A stretch of 60,049 bases of DNA from Candidatus Campbellbacteria bacterium (GTDB taxonomy: Bacteria > Patescibacteriota > Minisyncoccia > Phycocordibacterales > JABAAK01), in the NCBI GenBank assembly GCA_028817035.1, contig JAPPQH010000017.1, positions 1 to 60,049 of the forward strand, read 5' to 3'. Positions 11,601 to 19,828 of the stretch are shown piece by piece; position 1 is the first letter of the stretch, and every line of letters starts with the position of its first letter. The notes beneath the pieces were generated by a model, which saw nothing but the letters and a program-made list of their open reading frames with translations, was not told where the DNA came from and ran no database searches. The position numbers and the translations under genes were made by a program.

Positions 11601-12148
11601 TTAAAGAAAGTGATGACGCAGAGAGCGTTCATCTGAAGCAATGGCCTTCGTTTTCTAAATTTGATGCAAAACTGCTTCTTGAAATGAAAAAAGCAAGAGA
11701 AATAGTAAGCAAGGCGCTTTTGTTGAGAGATGAATCCAAAATAAAAGTTCGTCAGCCACTTCAGTCGCTCTCGGTGAGGGAGGACTTGATGGTTTCTGAC
11801 AAATTAGCAGAAATTATAAAAGATGAGGTAAATGTAAAAGAGGTTGTGTCTCATAAAAAGGGCGATGAGGTAGTGTTGAACACAGAATTGAATGACTTAC
11901 TTCTTCGCGAAGGCGCGGTTCGTGAAATTGCAAGGGCAGTCCAGTCCATGAGAAAAAAGCAGGGCAAAAAACCTTCTGATAAAGTTGTGTTGTGTATAGA
12001 TGCATCAGACGACATCAAACTGGCTATAGAGGAGCATAAAAAATATCTTGTTGAGACGGCTGGGTTAAGCAGTATTGATTTCACACACAACAAAGGAGTT
12101 GAAAAAATAAAAGTGGGAGAAGGGTCGGTTATCATAGATATTAAATAA
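8639..12148 (+). CDS. ileS: Isoleucyl-tRNA synthetase with an embedded histidine-phosphatase domain
   Basis: Class I synthetase for tRNA-Ile: HHGH at 64-67, editing domain, zinc-type CPRC and CWRC pairs, SRQRYWGAPIPVW, and KMSKS at 815-819. The unusual part lies between the PIPVW segment and DLHRPYIDKLKLY. About 190 extra residues (roughly 500-690, bases 10140-10730) form a phosphoglycerate-mutase/histidine-phosphatase domain: FVRHGQ with H512, SSPLDRALQSAEII with R563, an acidic ELAEVDWRVCEG motif, and FVSHH with H650. All expected catalytic residues are present. The frame is continuous, so this is a real in-frame insertion. The ATG at 8639 is chosen over an upstream TTG. Ends overlapping recO by one base. 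Confidence 0.95.
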   Translation: MNLDNKGESAKREEEILSFWEDNNIFKKSEEGIKTKKGFFGFLSNKPKKFVFLDGPPFANGLPHHGHILQSFIKDAIPRYKTMRGFSVPRQWGWDCHGLPVEYEVEQELNVNSKKEIEEKIGIEKFNQTARSGIMKYSQEWEKTINRFGRFVDMKNDYRTLDTKYIESVWNVFSNLYNKKLVDEDFRVEPLCPRCETTLSHAEVAQGYIDVVDTSVYLRFPIVDRKDTSLLIWTTTPFTLPGNTAVAVNRNFEYVEVLHEGHKYIVLKKLAKKIFGEEVNVVSTIMGSKLVGLEYKPPFETFARKVLKDDKNAFFVHHADFVSDEDGTGLVHIAPACGEDDFNLSKEKNIPLLLHISTNGLFNEELGFLKGCKAKQKEEGSKTDEKIVAFLSEKDFLFREEKIEHSYPHCWRCKSPLIYYAISSWLVDVPSIREKMVNNNKKVHWVPSSVGMNRFGNWLKDAKPWCVSRQRYWGAPIPVWKSEDGDVLVIDSLATLKKYIKSSNNEYIFVRHGQAVNNTKGVLSSTNNTNNDLTEKGRSQIAKTAKELKDKKIDFLFSSPLDRALQSAEIIAKENNIPKENIIIKKELAEVDWRVCEGRPDEEYFSHLCHHHFGDEEKMESARSIYHRIALQLYSLEEKYKNKRIVFVSHHIPIACAYSISSGILSRNIESFYRKIHPQKGEHCYDITNASINKIDFKPLPHNKLYEIDLHRPYIDKLKLYDKNGKEYKKIPDVFDCWFESGSGPYASVHYPFDTRSDFDPNKKIGFPADFIAEGLDQTRGWFYYLMVLSTALFNCAPFKNVIITGLVDGADGKKMSKSLKNYTDPKDIINKYGVDAMRYYMLSSAVVRGENMAFSDDGVAEIERKIINRLNNCLSFYNLYRKEGDDMGAKSNHPLDLWIDASLAECVNKMTNSFENYEIDKATRAIGDLIEDLSIWFLRRSRGRLKGKEGETEAAVARGVLKRALYNISLLSAPIIPFYSEYLYRSLKESDDAESVHLKQWPSFSKFDAKLLLEMKKAREIVSKALLLRDESKIKVRQPLQSLSVREDLMVSDKLAEIIKDEVNVKEVVSHKKGDEVVLNTELNDLLLREGAVREIARAVQSMRKKQGKKPSDKVVLCIDASDDIKLAIEEHKKYLVETAGLSSIDFTHNKGVEKIKVGEGSVIIDIK
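10140..10730 (+). other. Histidine-phosphatase domain inserted in ileS
   Basis: Marks the insertion inside the IleRS catalytic region. It has the RHG motif near 10169, the second arginine near 10325, the Glu-containing motif near 10405 and the SHH motif near 10583. Flanking sequences are normal IleRS on both sides. Its substrate cannot be read from the sequence. Confidence 0.88.
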
Positions 12149-12726
12149 TGTCACACCAGATACAAACCACCAAAGCATTTGTCATAAATTCACATGAAAG
12201 AGGTGAAGCAGATAAAATGTTTGTTTTGTATACCGAGCTTCTTGGACTTGTATATGTTGATGCAAAGGGGATAAGAAAGGAGAGCTCAAAACTTCGTTCT
12301 TTCCTAAACTCAACAGGGTTGTTTGTGGCTGAGTTGTTGCCTGTGCGGAGTGGCTACAGAATAGTGGGCGCTTCTGGTACTCATTCTATGTCGGAATTTT
12401 TATCTTCTGAAAATAGAGCCGCATTTGCGAGGATACTTAACTTGTTCTCAAAACTGGTCTACAATTCACTCAAAGACGAGAAACTTTTTTATATATTGTC
12501 AGATTCGCACAACCTTCTTGTCTCTGCCGAGTTTGAGGATGTTGAGTCGCTTGAGTGCGTTTGTGTTGCGAGGATGCTTGAGCGGCTTGGGTACTTTCCC
12601 CGCGATAAATCGCCGCTTATCTTTGAAAACAGCATAGAAGTTGTCAAGCAGAGATTGAGGGATGTGAATACACGCCGAAAGGTAATCAGCGAAATAAACG
12701 AAATTATGTATGAATTGCACTCATAA
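12148..12726 (+). CDS. recO: DNA repair protein RecO (short form)
   Basis: RecO helps load RecA onto SSB-coated DNA with RecR. The N-terminal OB-fold has the family pattern: TTKAFVINSHERGEADKMFVLYTELLG, then YVDAKGIRKESSKLRSFLN. The helical region continues with LECVCVARMLERLGYFP. At 192 residues it is shorter than the usual 230-250 and lacks the Cys-rich zinc region of many RecO proteins. The ATG shares one base with the ileS stop, so translation is probably coupled. The call rests on the N-terminal pattern. Confidence 0.82.
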   Translation: MSHQIQTTKAFVINSHERGEADKMFVLYTELLGLVYVDAKGIRKESSKLRSFLNSTGLFVAELLPVRSGYRIVGASGTHSMSEFLSSENRAAFARILNLFSKLVYNSLKDEKLFYILSDSHNLLVSAEFEDVESLECVCVARMLERLGYFPRDKSPLIFENSIEVVKQRLRDVNTRRKVISEINEIMYELHS

Positions 12727-12762
12727 TTTTTATATAAATATGATATACTTTAATTTTAGAAT

Positions 12763-14658
12763 ATGCCACGCAAAATAAAGAAAATAAAGAAGAAACTTAA
12801 TTTTGATTTCTCTGCTCGTGCGCGAGATCAGAGAATAGACCTTTATCATCCCAAAAGAAAAACGATGAAAAGAAAATGGGAGACTGAGAACAAAAAAGGT
12901 TCGTTAATCAATAGGTATGGCAGGTTTCTTCCCATGCTTTTTATGCTCACATTTGGGTTTTTCCTTGCCGCTTTGGTTTTCTATTTTCTTTTTAGCGGAA
13001 GACAAAATATCTCAAGTGAAAATATAGAAATAGAAATTCGCGGTCCTGTTTTTGTCACTTCAGGTGGAGAGACACCCATCAATATATCAATCACCAATGA
13101 CAACTCCATACCCATAGAATTTGCTGACCTTGTTATCAATTATCCGTCTGGCACCAAGTCAAGCAAAGACAATACAACACTCCTTACAAGAGAAAGGAAG
13201 GGACTTGGATCAATAGAACCAGAAGAAACAAAGACAGCAGTAATTAATCCAATAATCTATGGTTCTGCAGGCTCATCACAGGAAATTGTTATCGGTCTTG
13301 ACTATCGTCTAAGTGGTTCAAACGCCCAATTCGCAATTGAAAAGCCATACAATGTTTCAATACAGTCCTCACCAATCGCGCTCATTGTTCGCGGAACAAA
13401 GAGAGTCATATCTGATGAGAATTTTCCTTTAGAAGTGGAGATTAAATCAAACTCACAAAATACAATAGACGACTTGGTGTTGGTCCTTGAATATCCGTTT
13501 GGTTACAAATTCCTTAGGTCAAACAGAAGTTCAAGATTTCAGAATACTTTATGGGAAATAGGTCGTCTGAATGAGGGTCAAAATAGGGTTATCAATATAT
13601 CTGGGGCATTAACTGGAAATAATAACGAAGAGAGAACATTTAGATTTCGTTTAGGTGTCGCAGACCCAGTAGACAAAAAGAGGATAGGCTCTCTGATAGC
13701 AGAAGAAACACACTCCATCGTTATTGATCGTCCTTTCATAGAGTTACAACTCACATTGAACCAAAACGCAGATGACACACACATCATAGACGAAGGCACA
13801 GAAGTGAAAGGGGTTCTGTGGTGGGTAAATAATACACAAAATACCATAAGAGATGTAGAAATAATCCTTTCACTTGCAGGAAACGGTTTGAACAAAACTT
13901 CTGTCAGAGTTCCTGATGGTTTCTATGATGAAAAAGAAGACACAATTCTTTGGTCAAGAGATACACACCCAGAGTTAAGAACAATCGCATCTAACGGCAG
14001 GGGAAATGTGGAGTTCTCATTTTCTGTTGTTGAAGATGATCCAATCAGAAAACTCACAAACCGTTCTGTAGATTTATCAATAGATGTTAGTGGCATAAGA
14101 GATGACGGAACAAACCAAGCGAAAAAAATAGAAGGTTCAATAAAGAGAAATCTAAAATTGACTTCAGAGGTGTCTCTCTTCTCACGCTCCGTTTATTCTG
14201 ACGGACCTTTTCAAAATGAAGGTCCTATACCTCCTAAAGTAGGTGAAAAAACAACATACACAATTTCATTGATAGCGAGAAACTCGTCAAACACTATGAG
14301 GAACACAGTTTTAACATCTACTCTTCCGTTTTATGTTAATTTTGAGAAGGGTATTCTTCCAGAGAACGAGGATGCCACATACGATGAGGATACAAGAACT
14401 ATAAGATGGAACATACAAGAGCTTGGGGCAAATACTTTTGACAACTCCAGAGAAATTTCATTCCAAGTTTCAATAACACCAACGATATCCCAGTTGGGTG
14501 AGCCACCAGTTTTGTTAAACAATCAAAGGTTTGATTCATTTGATATATTCACAGGAAAGCCCATAAGACTTGATTTTCCACCCATAACGACTGAGATAAG
14601 GGGCGATCTTATATATAGGAGGGGAATAGGAAATGTGACATCAGATGGTGATTTGTGA
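12763..14658 (+). CDS. Membrane-anchored surface protein with Ig-like repeats
   Basis: Function unknown. The N-terminal 45 residues are very basic (PRKIKKIKKKL...), followed by one transmembrane helix at about 49-72 (LPMLFMLTFGFFLAALVFYFLF). The long remainder is beta-rich and outside the membrane. It contains several segments of the type ISITNDNSIPIEFADLVINYP and ARNSSNTMRNTVLTSTLP, which resemble DUF11/CARDB immunoglobulin-like repeats of surface proteins. It is not a lipoprotein and shows no sorting signal. TATACT at 12744-12749 lies 13 bases before the ATG. Likely a cell-envelope protein of CPR type. Confidence 0.78.
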   Translation: MPRKIKKIKKKLNFDFSARARDQRIDLYHPKRKTMKRKWETENKKGSLINRYGRFLPMLFMLTFGFFLAALVFYFLFSGRQNISSENIEIEIRGPVFVTSGGETPINISITNDNSIPIEFADLVINYPSGTKSSKDNTTLLTRERKGLGSIEPEETKTAVINPIIYGSAGSSQEIVIGLDYRLSGSNAQFAIEKPYNVSIQSSPIALIVRGTKRVISDENFPLEVEIKSNSQNTIDDLVLVLEYPFGYKFLRSNRSSRFQNTLWEIGRLNEGQNRVINISGALTGNNNEERTFRFRLGVADPVDKKRIGSLIAEETHSIVIDRPFIELQLTLNQNADDTHIIDEGTEVKGVLWWVNNTQNTIRDVEIILSLAGNGLNKTSVRVPDGFYDEKEDTILWSRDTHPELRTIASNGRGNVEFSFSVVEDDPIRKLTNRSVDLSIDVSGIRDDGTNQAKKIEGSIKRNLKLTSEVSLFSRSVYSDGPFQNEGPIPPKVGEKTTYTISLIARNSSNTMRNTVLTSTLPFYVNFEKGILPENEDATYDEDTRTIRWNIQELGANTFDNSREISFQVSITPTISQLGEPPVLLNNQRFDSFDIFTGKPIRLDFPPITTEIRGDLIYRRGIGNVTSDGDL

Positions 14659-14675
14659 TATAATATTGAAAAACT

Positions 14676-15737
14676 ATGGAGAATAGCAAAAGCATAAGTA
14701 TAAACACGGGAACAATAGTAAAAATAATAGTTTTCGTAGGGCTTGTGTGGGTGTTTGTTAAACTCATAAACATCTTTGTCATCCTTCTCACATCCGTTGT
14801 TCTTGCTTCTGCCATTGAGCCAATGGTGAGAAAACTTATCTTATACAAGATTCCTCGTGCCTTCTCTGTTTTAATAGTTTACTTTCTTTTGCTTATCATA
14901 ATCGTATCGGTTACATTTTCTCTCATACCTGCATTTGTAACAGAGGCGCGACAGTTTACCACTTCATTGCCGACCATCGTGTCATCTTTTCAAGAATCCA
15001 TTAAAGGAACATTTATAGACAACCTCATATCTTCTGATTTTGTTACTAATGTAGAGCCGAGTTGGTCTGAAAGAATTGAAAGTGCTTTGAATGTTTCTCT
15101 TGATGGGCTTATCTCATTTACAAACACATTCTTCAATAGCCTGTTGACAGGTGTTCTGATAGCCGTGCTTACTTTTTACTTTGCCGTTCAAGAGCGGAAT
15201 ATATATAACTTCTTAGATGTCATATCTCCTCGTCGTTACAAATCTTATGTATTGGACTTGTGGGGAAGGTCTCGTGAAAAGATAGGTCAGTGGATGAAGG
15301 GTCAGATAATACTTGGTTTTATAATCGCTGTTTTGGTTTATCTTGGTCTTTTGATACTTGGCGTTAAATACGCACTCCTTTTCGCAATTATTGCCGGCTT
15401 GTTTGAGCTGATACCTATTTTCGGTCCGATACTTTCAGCTATACTGCCAGTCCTCGTTGGTTTTGTTGACGGTGGTTGGGTTCTCGCACTGTTGGTAATT
15501 GGTTTGTTTGTCATAATACAACAGCTTGAAAACAACTTGATATATCCTTTGGTTGTAACAAAGGTTGTCGGGATACCTTCCATTTTGGTTATCATTGCGA
15601 TTATAAGCGGTTGGATACTTGCAGGTTTCCTTGGCGTTGTTTTGGCTGTTCCACTTTCTGCGATTTTGCAAGAGTTTATCAACGATCTGAAGAGTGGAAA
15701 GATAGATAAGTTTGTAGCTGAAGGTAGTAAAAGTTGA
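14676..15737 (+). CDS. AI-2E family transporter (PerM/UPF0118)
   Basis: Polytopic inner-membrane protein of about eight helices. Typical family features are the N-terminal pair of helices, a soluble loop (SLPTIVSSFQES), and the conserved C-terminal region GQWMKGQIILGFIIAVLVYLGLLILGV followed by FELIPIFGPILSAILPVL and NLIYPLVVTKVVGIP. Length 353 is normal. Members have been linked to autoinducer-2 export or Na+/H+ exchange, but the substrate here is unknown. TATAAT at 14659-14664, directly after the TGA of the previous gene, lies 11 bases before the ATG. Confidence 0.9.
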   Translation: MENSKSISINTGTIVKIIVFVGLVWVFVKLINIFVILLTSVVLASAIEPMVRKLILYKIPRAFSVLIVYFLLLIIIVSVTFSLIPAFVTEARQFTTSLPTIVSSFQESIKGTFIDNLISSDFVTNVEPSWSERIESALNVSLDGLISFTNTFFNSLLTGVLIAVLTFYFAVQERNIYNFLDVISPRRYKSYVLDLWGRSREKIGQWMKGQIILGFIIAVLVYLGLLILGVKYALLFAIIAGLFELIPIFGPILSAILPVLVGFVDGGWVLALLVIGLFVIIQQLENNLIYPLVVTKVVGIPSILVIIAIISGWILAGFLGVVLAVPLSAILQEFINDLKSGKIDKFVAEGSKS

Positions 15738-15753
15738 TTTTCTCTAAACAAAA

Positions 15754-17184
15754 ATGAGAGGTAACTATTACATAACCACAACACTACCATATGTAAACTC
15801 AGAACCACATTTGGGTCATGCTCTTGAATTTGTTCAAGCCGACATGCTTGCCCGCGTGCACTCTTCTCTCGGCTATGATGTGTTTTTTAATATAGGAACA
15901 GACGAACACGGAACAAAAGTATACAAAAAAGCTCAAGATGTGGGAGAAGATGTTAAAGATTATGTCCGCAATACCTCAAACCTTTTCAAAGACCTTGCAG
16001 AGACGCTGTCTGTTGTTCCAACAAGGTTCATAAGAACAACGGATAAGGATCACATAGAGGCAGCACAAGAGTTCTGGAGAAGGTGTGATAAAAACGGATA
16101 TATATATAAAAAATCATACGAGGGAAAATATTGCGTGGGTTGTGAGTTATTCAAACAAGATGATGAGATTGTTGGTGGCGTTTGCCCACTACATCCAACA
16201 ACCCCGATTGAATCCCTTTCAGAAGAGAATTATTTTTTCGCCTTTTCTAAGTTTAGCGAACAACTTGCTAAACTTTACAAGGAAAATAAGGATTTTGTCT
16301 TTCCAACCCAAAGACAAAAAGAAATAGAAAAGTTCTTGGAAAGAGGTCTCAAAGATTTCAGTATTTCGCGAGATAAAAATAGATTGCCGTGGGGTGTTCC
16401 AACTCCAAATGATGAAACACAGGTTATGTATGTTTGGTTTGACGCACTTGTGAATTATCTCACCACGATAGGATGGCCTGATGACTCGCACAAAAAATGG
16501 TGGCCTGTTGTTCAGATTGCAGGTAAAGACAATCTCAGACAACAATCCGCAATGTGGCAGGCAATGTTGCTCTCTGTTTCAATGCAACCATCAAAACAAA
16601 TTTATATACACGGATTCATAACAAAAGATGGAAAAAAAATGAGTAAGTCGCTTGGTAATGTCATATCCCCTTATGAAATTATTTCTCACTATGGCGCAGA
16701 CTTTTTGAGATATTTTCTTTTGGCCCATATAAACCCATACGAAGACAGTGATGTTGATTGGACAAGATTGCATAATGTATATACTGCCGACTTCTCCAAC
16801 GGCATAGGCAACCTGGTTTCAAGAATAATGCGCTTATCGTCTGAGCATATCGCAGAGAAAATAGACATCCCTTCAAAAGAATTTCCAGAGGAAGTGGTGA
16901 AGAGTTGTAAAAAATATGATTTTAATGAGGCGGTTACTTGGTATACAGACAATATGCGTGGATTGGATGAGATGATACAGAAAAAAAGACCCTTTGAGAC
17001 CATCACAAAAGACAAAGAAAAAGGCGTGGAAGAAATAAAAGCCCTTGTCCGACAACTTTACTTTATAATTGATGCTTTTGAGCCGATTTTACCCGACACC
17101 TCTAAAAAAGTAAAAGATCTGATAAAGGAAAACAAATTTCCACAGAAGCCCTTGTTTGAGAGAAAAGATATATATGTTGGTTGA
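15754..17184 (+). CDS. metG: Methionyl-tRNA synthetase
   Basis: Class I synthetase charging initiator and elongator tRNA-Met. HLGH at 19-22, one zinc knuckle (CVGCELF...CPLH), and a KMSKS loop at 295-299. A compact anticodon-binding domain follows, and the protein ends at 476 residues without the C-terminal dimerisation domain of longer MetRS forms. It begins 17 bases after the transporter gene and overlaps tatD by 11 bases, so metG and tatD are probably one transcript, an arrangement known in other bacteria. Confidence 0.96.
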   Translation: MRGNYYITTTLPYVNSEPHLGHALEFVQADMLARVHSSLGYDVFFNIGTDEHGTKVYKKAQDVGEDVKDYVRNTSNLFKDLAETLSVVPTRFIRTTDKDHIEAAQEFWRRCDKNGYIYKKSYEGKYCVGCELFKQDDEIVGGVCPLHPTTPIESLSEENYFFAFSKFSEQLAKLYKENKDFVFPTQRQKEIEKFLERGLKDFSISRDKNRLPWGVPTPNDETQVMYVWFDALVNYLTTIGWPDDSHKKWWPVVQIAGKDNLRQQSAMWQAMLLSVSMQPSKQIYIHGFITKDGKKMSKSLGNVISPYEIISHYGADFLRYFLLAHINPYEDSDVDWTRLHNVYTADFSNGIGNLVSRIMRLSSEHIAEKIDIPSKEFPEEVVKSCKKYDFNEAVTWYTDNMRGLDEMIQKKRPFETITKDKEKGVEEIKALVRQLYFIIDAFEPILPDTSKKVKDLIKENKFPQKPLFERKDIYVG

Positions 17185-17974
17185 TGTCCATTCACACATA
17201 CAGCTCCCTTCTTTTGACGAAGATCGTGATGACCTTGTAAAAGAGATGGGTCTGCTTCCCATGAGGGCGATAGTTGTAGGTATTGATGAGAACACTTCAG
17301 AGAAAGCAGATGAACTTGCCACAAAACATGAATTTATTTTTTCAACCGCAGGGATACACCCGCTTGAAGAAAAAGGATCTGTGTCTTTGGTTGAGAAGTT
17401 TTTTACAAAGAAAAAGTGTGTCGCTGTCGGGGAGTGTGGTCTTGACTACACGAGGACAGACGATTTAGAAAAAACAAAAAGGGAACAACAGACACGCTTT
17501 CAGGAGCATATTGAAAAAGCAGCAGAATATAAACTGCCACTTATGATTCACTCGCGAACAAAACCAGAAGACAGGGGGACTTCCCGTGACGCACACATTG
17601 ATGTTATCGCGATGCTTACAGAAGCGAAAAAGAAACATGGCAATGATTTACATGCACATATACATTTTTTCACAGAATCGTCTTATGTCCGAAAATATCT
17701 TGATTTAGAAACAACCTTCTCTTTCTCTGGCGTGATAACTTTTGTTCCTGAATATACCGAGACCGTAAAATTAATACCTCTTGAGTACATAATGTCTGAG
17801 ACAGACTCTCCCTACGCATCACCACACCCAAAACGGGGAAGGCGAAATAATCCGCTGAATGTCCTTCATATTGTAGATAAAATAAGCGAGATAAAGGGTA
17901 TTTCAAAAGATAGCGTTATATCTACAATCAATAAAAATGCCGAAAGGGTCTTTTTTCAAGGGGCTAATTTTTAG
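17174..17974 (+). CDS. tatD: TatD family metal-dependent hydrolase
   Basis: TIM-barrel deoxyribonuclease-type hydrolase. Metal ligands are visible in order: HSH at residues 6-8, E87 in VGECGLDY, H126 in LMIHSR, a histidine in HIHFF, and D211 in SETDSPY. The ATG at 17174 gives the usual start (LVDVHSH) right at the N-terminus; the longer in-frame extension was rejected. The coding region overlaps the end of metG. Length 266 is typical. The family acts in DNA fragment processing and repair; the physiological substrate here is unknown. Confidence 0.92.
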   Translation: MLVDVHSHIQLPSFDEDRDDLVKEMGLLPMRAIVVGIDENTSEKADELATKHEFIFSTAGIHPLEEKGSVSLVEKFFTKKKCVAVGECGLDYTRTDDLEKTKREQQTRFQEHIEKAAEYKLPLMIHSRTKPEDRGTSRDAHIDVIAMLTEAKKKHGNDLHAHIHFFTESSYVRKYLDLETTFSFSGVITFVPEYTETVKLIPLEYIMSETDSPYASPHPKRGRRNNPLNVLHIVDKISEIKGISKDSVISTINKNAERVFFQGANF

Positions 17975-17976
17975 AG

Positions 17977-18005
17977 TTGCGAAATGATGGATGTTTTGAT
18001 ATTAT
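17977..18005 (+). promoter_or_regulatory. Promoter of rpsF-ssb-rpsR
   Basis: TTGCGA at 17977-17982, a 17-base spacer and TATTAT at 18000-18005 form a good sigma-70 promoter. The ATG of rpsF follows ten bases later, so the mRNA has almost no leader. Confidence 0.65.
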
Positions 18006-18015
18006 TTAACCTATT

Positions 18016-18420
18016 ATGGAAGTATTAGCCATATATGAAATCGGTTTTCACTTTATTCCCAATCTCAAAGAAAGGGATGTGAAAAAGCGTGCAGAAAAAA
18101 TATCTTCTTTTATAACAAAAGAAGGCGGTGAGATAGTTGATAAACAAGAGCCATCTCTTATCAATTTGGAATACAAGATTAAACACGGTAAGAGTAGCCC
18201 ATACACATATTTCACAGAAGCTTATTTTGGTGATATCAAATTTAAGCTGAAGCCAGAGTCCATTTCAAAACTGGAAGAGTTTATGAAAGAAGATGAAAAT
18301 GTTCTTCGTTTTTTGATATTTAGAACAGTAATTGAAAATACAAGGGTGGATGCTGAAATTCTTAATGGGCTGGATAAACCAAAACGAACAAACAACAATA
18401 AAGTTTTAGAAAAAAATTAA
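18016..18420 (+). CDS. rpsF: 30S ribosomal protein S6
   Basis: Small-subunit protein that binds 16S rRNA together with S18. The fold is recognisable from LAIYEIGFHFIPN at the start, the middle segment INLEYKIKHGKSSPYTYFTEAYF and the strand VLRFLIFRTV. Length 134 is slightly above the usual 95-130 because of a basic C-terminal tail. It heads the classical S6-SSB-S18 operon, with 12 bases before ssb. The order is conserved across bacteria and supports the call. Confidence 0.93.
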   Translation: MEVLAIYEIGFHFIPNLKERDVKKRAEKISSFITKEGGEIVDKQEPSLINLEYKIKHGKSSPYTYFTEAYFGDIKFKLKPESISKLEEFMKEDENVLRFLIFRTVIENTRVDAEILNGLDKPKRTNNNKVLEKN

Positions 18421-18432
18421 TTTTAATCAATC

Positions 18433-18867
18433 ATGTATATAAACAAAGCAATAATTTACGGAAATTTGACTCAAGATCCAGAGTTAAAAACATTGCCAAA
18501 CGGAAACAATGTCTTAAACACTTCTGTTGCCACAAATCGCGTATGGAAAAATCAGGAAGGGCAAAAGCAGGAAAGCGTAGAATACCACAACATAGTCGCG
18601 TTTGGTAGAGTAGCCGAAATCATAGCGCAATATCTAAAGAAAGGATCGGGAATTTTTGTGGAAGGAAGGTTGCAGACGAGAAATTGGGAGGCAGATGGAG
18701 TAAAAAAATACAGAACAGAGATTATAGTTGAAAATATGCAGTTGGGACCAAGGCGCTCTGGACAACCAGGTGATACATCATCTGGCGAGGGGGCTTCATC
18801 ACCTTCTGGCAAGAATGCTATAAATTATCCAAACAATGAGATTAACCCTAATGATATTCCTTTTTAA
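18433..18867 (+). CDS. ssb: Single-stranded DNA-binding protein
   Basis: Binds single-stranded DNA in replication and repair. OB-fold start [23 protein letters not shown], then [43 protein letters not shown] glycine/serine-rich linker leads to the conserved acidic tip ending in DIPF, the docking site for partner proteins such as RecO. Length 144 fits. Located between rpsF and rpsR, with two bases separating it from rpsR. Confidence 0.97.
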   Translation: MYINKAIIYGNLTQDPELKTLPNGNNVLNTSVATNRVWKNQEGQKQESVEYHNIVAFGRVAEIIAQYLKKGSGIFVEGRLQTRNWEADGVKKYRTEIIVENMQLGPRRSGQPGDTSSGEGASSPSGKNAINYPNNEINPNDIPF

Positions 18868-18869
18868 TT

Positions 18870-19070
18870 ATGCGTGAATGCTTTTTCAAAAAACATAGTA
18901 TAGAACATATTGACTATAGAGATGTTGATATATTAAACAGGTTTCTGAATCAGAACGGTCAGATAATGTCTAGAAAGATTACCGGTGTCTCAGCTCACAA
19001 CCAAAGGAAACTCCAAAGAGCAATAAAGAGAGCGAGATTTATGGCGCTTCTGCCATATACAAGATTCTGA
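18870..19070 (+). CDS. rpsR: 30S ribosomal protein S18
   Basis: Small basic protein that pairs with S6 on the 16S rRNA. The core [50 protein letters not shown] is typical of the family (read in parts: [36 protein letters not shown]). At 66 residues it is near the minimal form. It ends the S6-SSB-S18 operon; the stop codon touches the repeat element at 19070-19090. Confidence 0.95.
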   Translation: MRECFFKKHSIEHIDYRDVDILNRFLNQNGQIMSRKITGVSAHNQRKLQRAIKRARFMALLPYTRF

Positions 19071-19090
19071 TTTATTATCGCTCGTGGCTC
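19070..19090 (+). repeat. 21-bp element also present inverted at 27535-27555
   Basis: The 21 bases from 19070 are the exact reverse complement of 27535-27555. Both copies lie in non-coding, more GC-rich patches. Origin unknown. Confidence 0.7.
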
Positions 19091-19109
19091 CGCCACTCGC
19101 TTGACGCAA

Positions 19110-19134
19110 CTCGCAGGCTCGTTGCGGTCGGACT
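19110..19134 (+). repeat. 25-bp direct repeat, copy 1
   Basis: Identical to 19165-19189, 55 bases apart. The last part also matches the first bases of this window. The patch is GC-richer than its surroundings and carries no convincing gene. Confidence 0.7.
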
Positions 19135-19164
19135 TATACCTCAGCAATCCATTACTTTCCTTAT

Positions 19165-19189
19165 CTCGCAGGCTCGTTGCGGTCGGACT
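19165..19189 (+). repeat. 25-bp direct repeat, copy 2
   Basis: Second copy of the 19110-19134 element. It is followed directly by the decayed LRR gene tail. Confidence 0.7.
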
Positions 19190-19208
19190 CAAGCCCTCCA
19201 ATCTATTC

Positions 19209-19328
19209 CTGCTCATACCACTGCTTCCTGAGAATTTGGGATTAATTGCCGTTAATAAGTCAGTTGACAAAGAAGAGATTGCCGAACTTGAAAGACAATA
19301 CCCCAATCTTGAGGTTAAACAGGTGTAG
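19209..19328 (+). pseudogene. Decayed C-terminal end of an LRR-family gene
   Basis: The reading frame through 19224-19328 encodes LPENLGLIAVNKSVDKEEI followed by AELERQYPNLEVKQV. This matches the C-terminal ends of the LRR proteins at 43.5-57 kb, which finish with a last LP-x-x-L repeat, a M/K-S-D-E/K helix and (R/K)QYP...(I/V). No start codon or upstream LRR repeats remain; the region in front is the repeat-rich patch. It appears to be a fragment left by recombination or deletion of a family member. Confidence 0.55.
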
Positions 19329-19342
19329 GGAAGTTTGCTTGG

Positions 19343-19385
19343 AAAAATAAAAAGGGTGGTGCATACTCTCATACACACCAACCCT
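19343..19385 (-). terminator. Terminator of the small minus-strand gene
   Basis: On the minus strand a GGGTTGGTGTGTAT / ATGCACCACCC hairpin (one bulge) is followed by TTTTTATTTTT. Confidence 0.6.
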
Positions 19386-19409
19386 TGAGAAAGAACACGG
19401 GGGAGTGGG

Positions 19410-19691
19410 TTATGCCACCGCTTGACTAAACGTTTCATAATCTTGAAAAGGATCTTGCGTTGAATCTTCAAACTCCCCAATTCTTTCTCTACTCTCTCTA
19501 CTCCTTTCCAAGAGGAGAAGATCATATCTTCGTGTATTTCCTGATACAAGGCTTTTTTTCATCCTCTTCAAAAGAAAAGCGCTCACCCTTTTCCTTCCAT
19601 TGGTGTGGGCAAATCGGTCAGCGATTTTCAGCATCGTGCCGATGTCACCGCCTTTTTTTGCTTCTCTATAGGCATTTGAACCATCTTTCAT
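19410..19691 (-). CDS. Small basic protein of unknown function
   Basis: 93 residues, rich in Arg, Lys and Glu, no membrane segment: MKDGSNAYREAKKGGDIG at the start, then a strongly basic helix-rich middle (FLLKRMKKSLVSGNTRRYD) and an acidic tail. The ATG at 19691 is chosen because a clear GGGAGGTG lies a few bases upstream, and TATAAT is found at 19743-19738 on the minus strand. A terminator follows. It belongs to a class of small stand-alone genes with strong ribosome binding sites in this genome. I do not recognise a family. It is transcribed divergently from gatC. Confidence 0.6.
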   Translation of the reverse strand: MKDGSNAYREAKKGGDIGTMLKIADRFAHTNGRKRVSAFLLKRMKKSLVSGNTRRYDLLLLERSRESRERIGEFEDSTQDPFQDYETFSQAVA

Positions 19692-19828
19692 TTCTTCACC
19701 TCCCTTTCTTTTGAAAAAACATTTACCACCACTTTCTATTATACCATACCTTGCTATCTGCTTGTGTTCTATTATTAACATATAGAAGGCACTTGTTGCC
19801 GAATGTTCTTTTCCAACAGGAGAGAAAA

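Noticed and set aside
19101-19328. A 75-residue gene starting at 19101
   Set aside because: The first half runs through the GC-rich direct repeats and has no start signal; only the last 35 codons resemble the LRR tail, so it is called a remnant.
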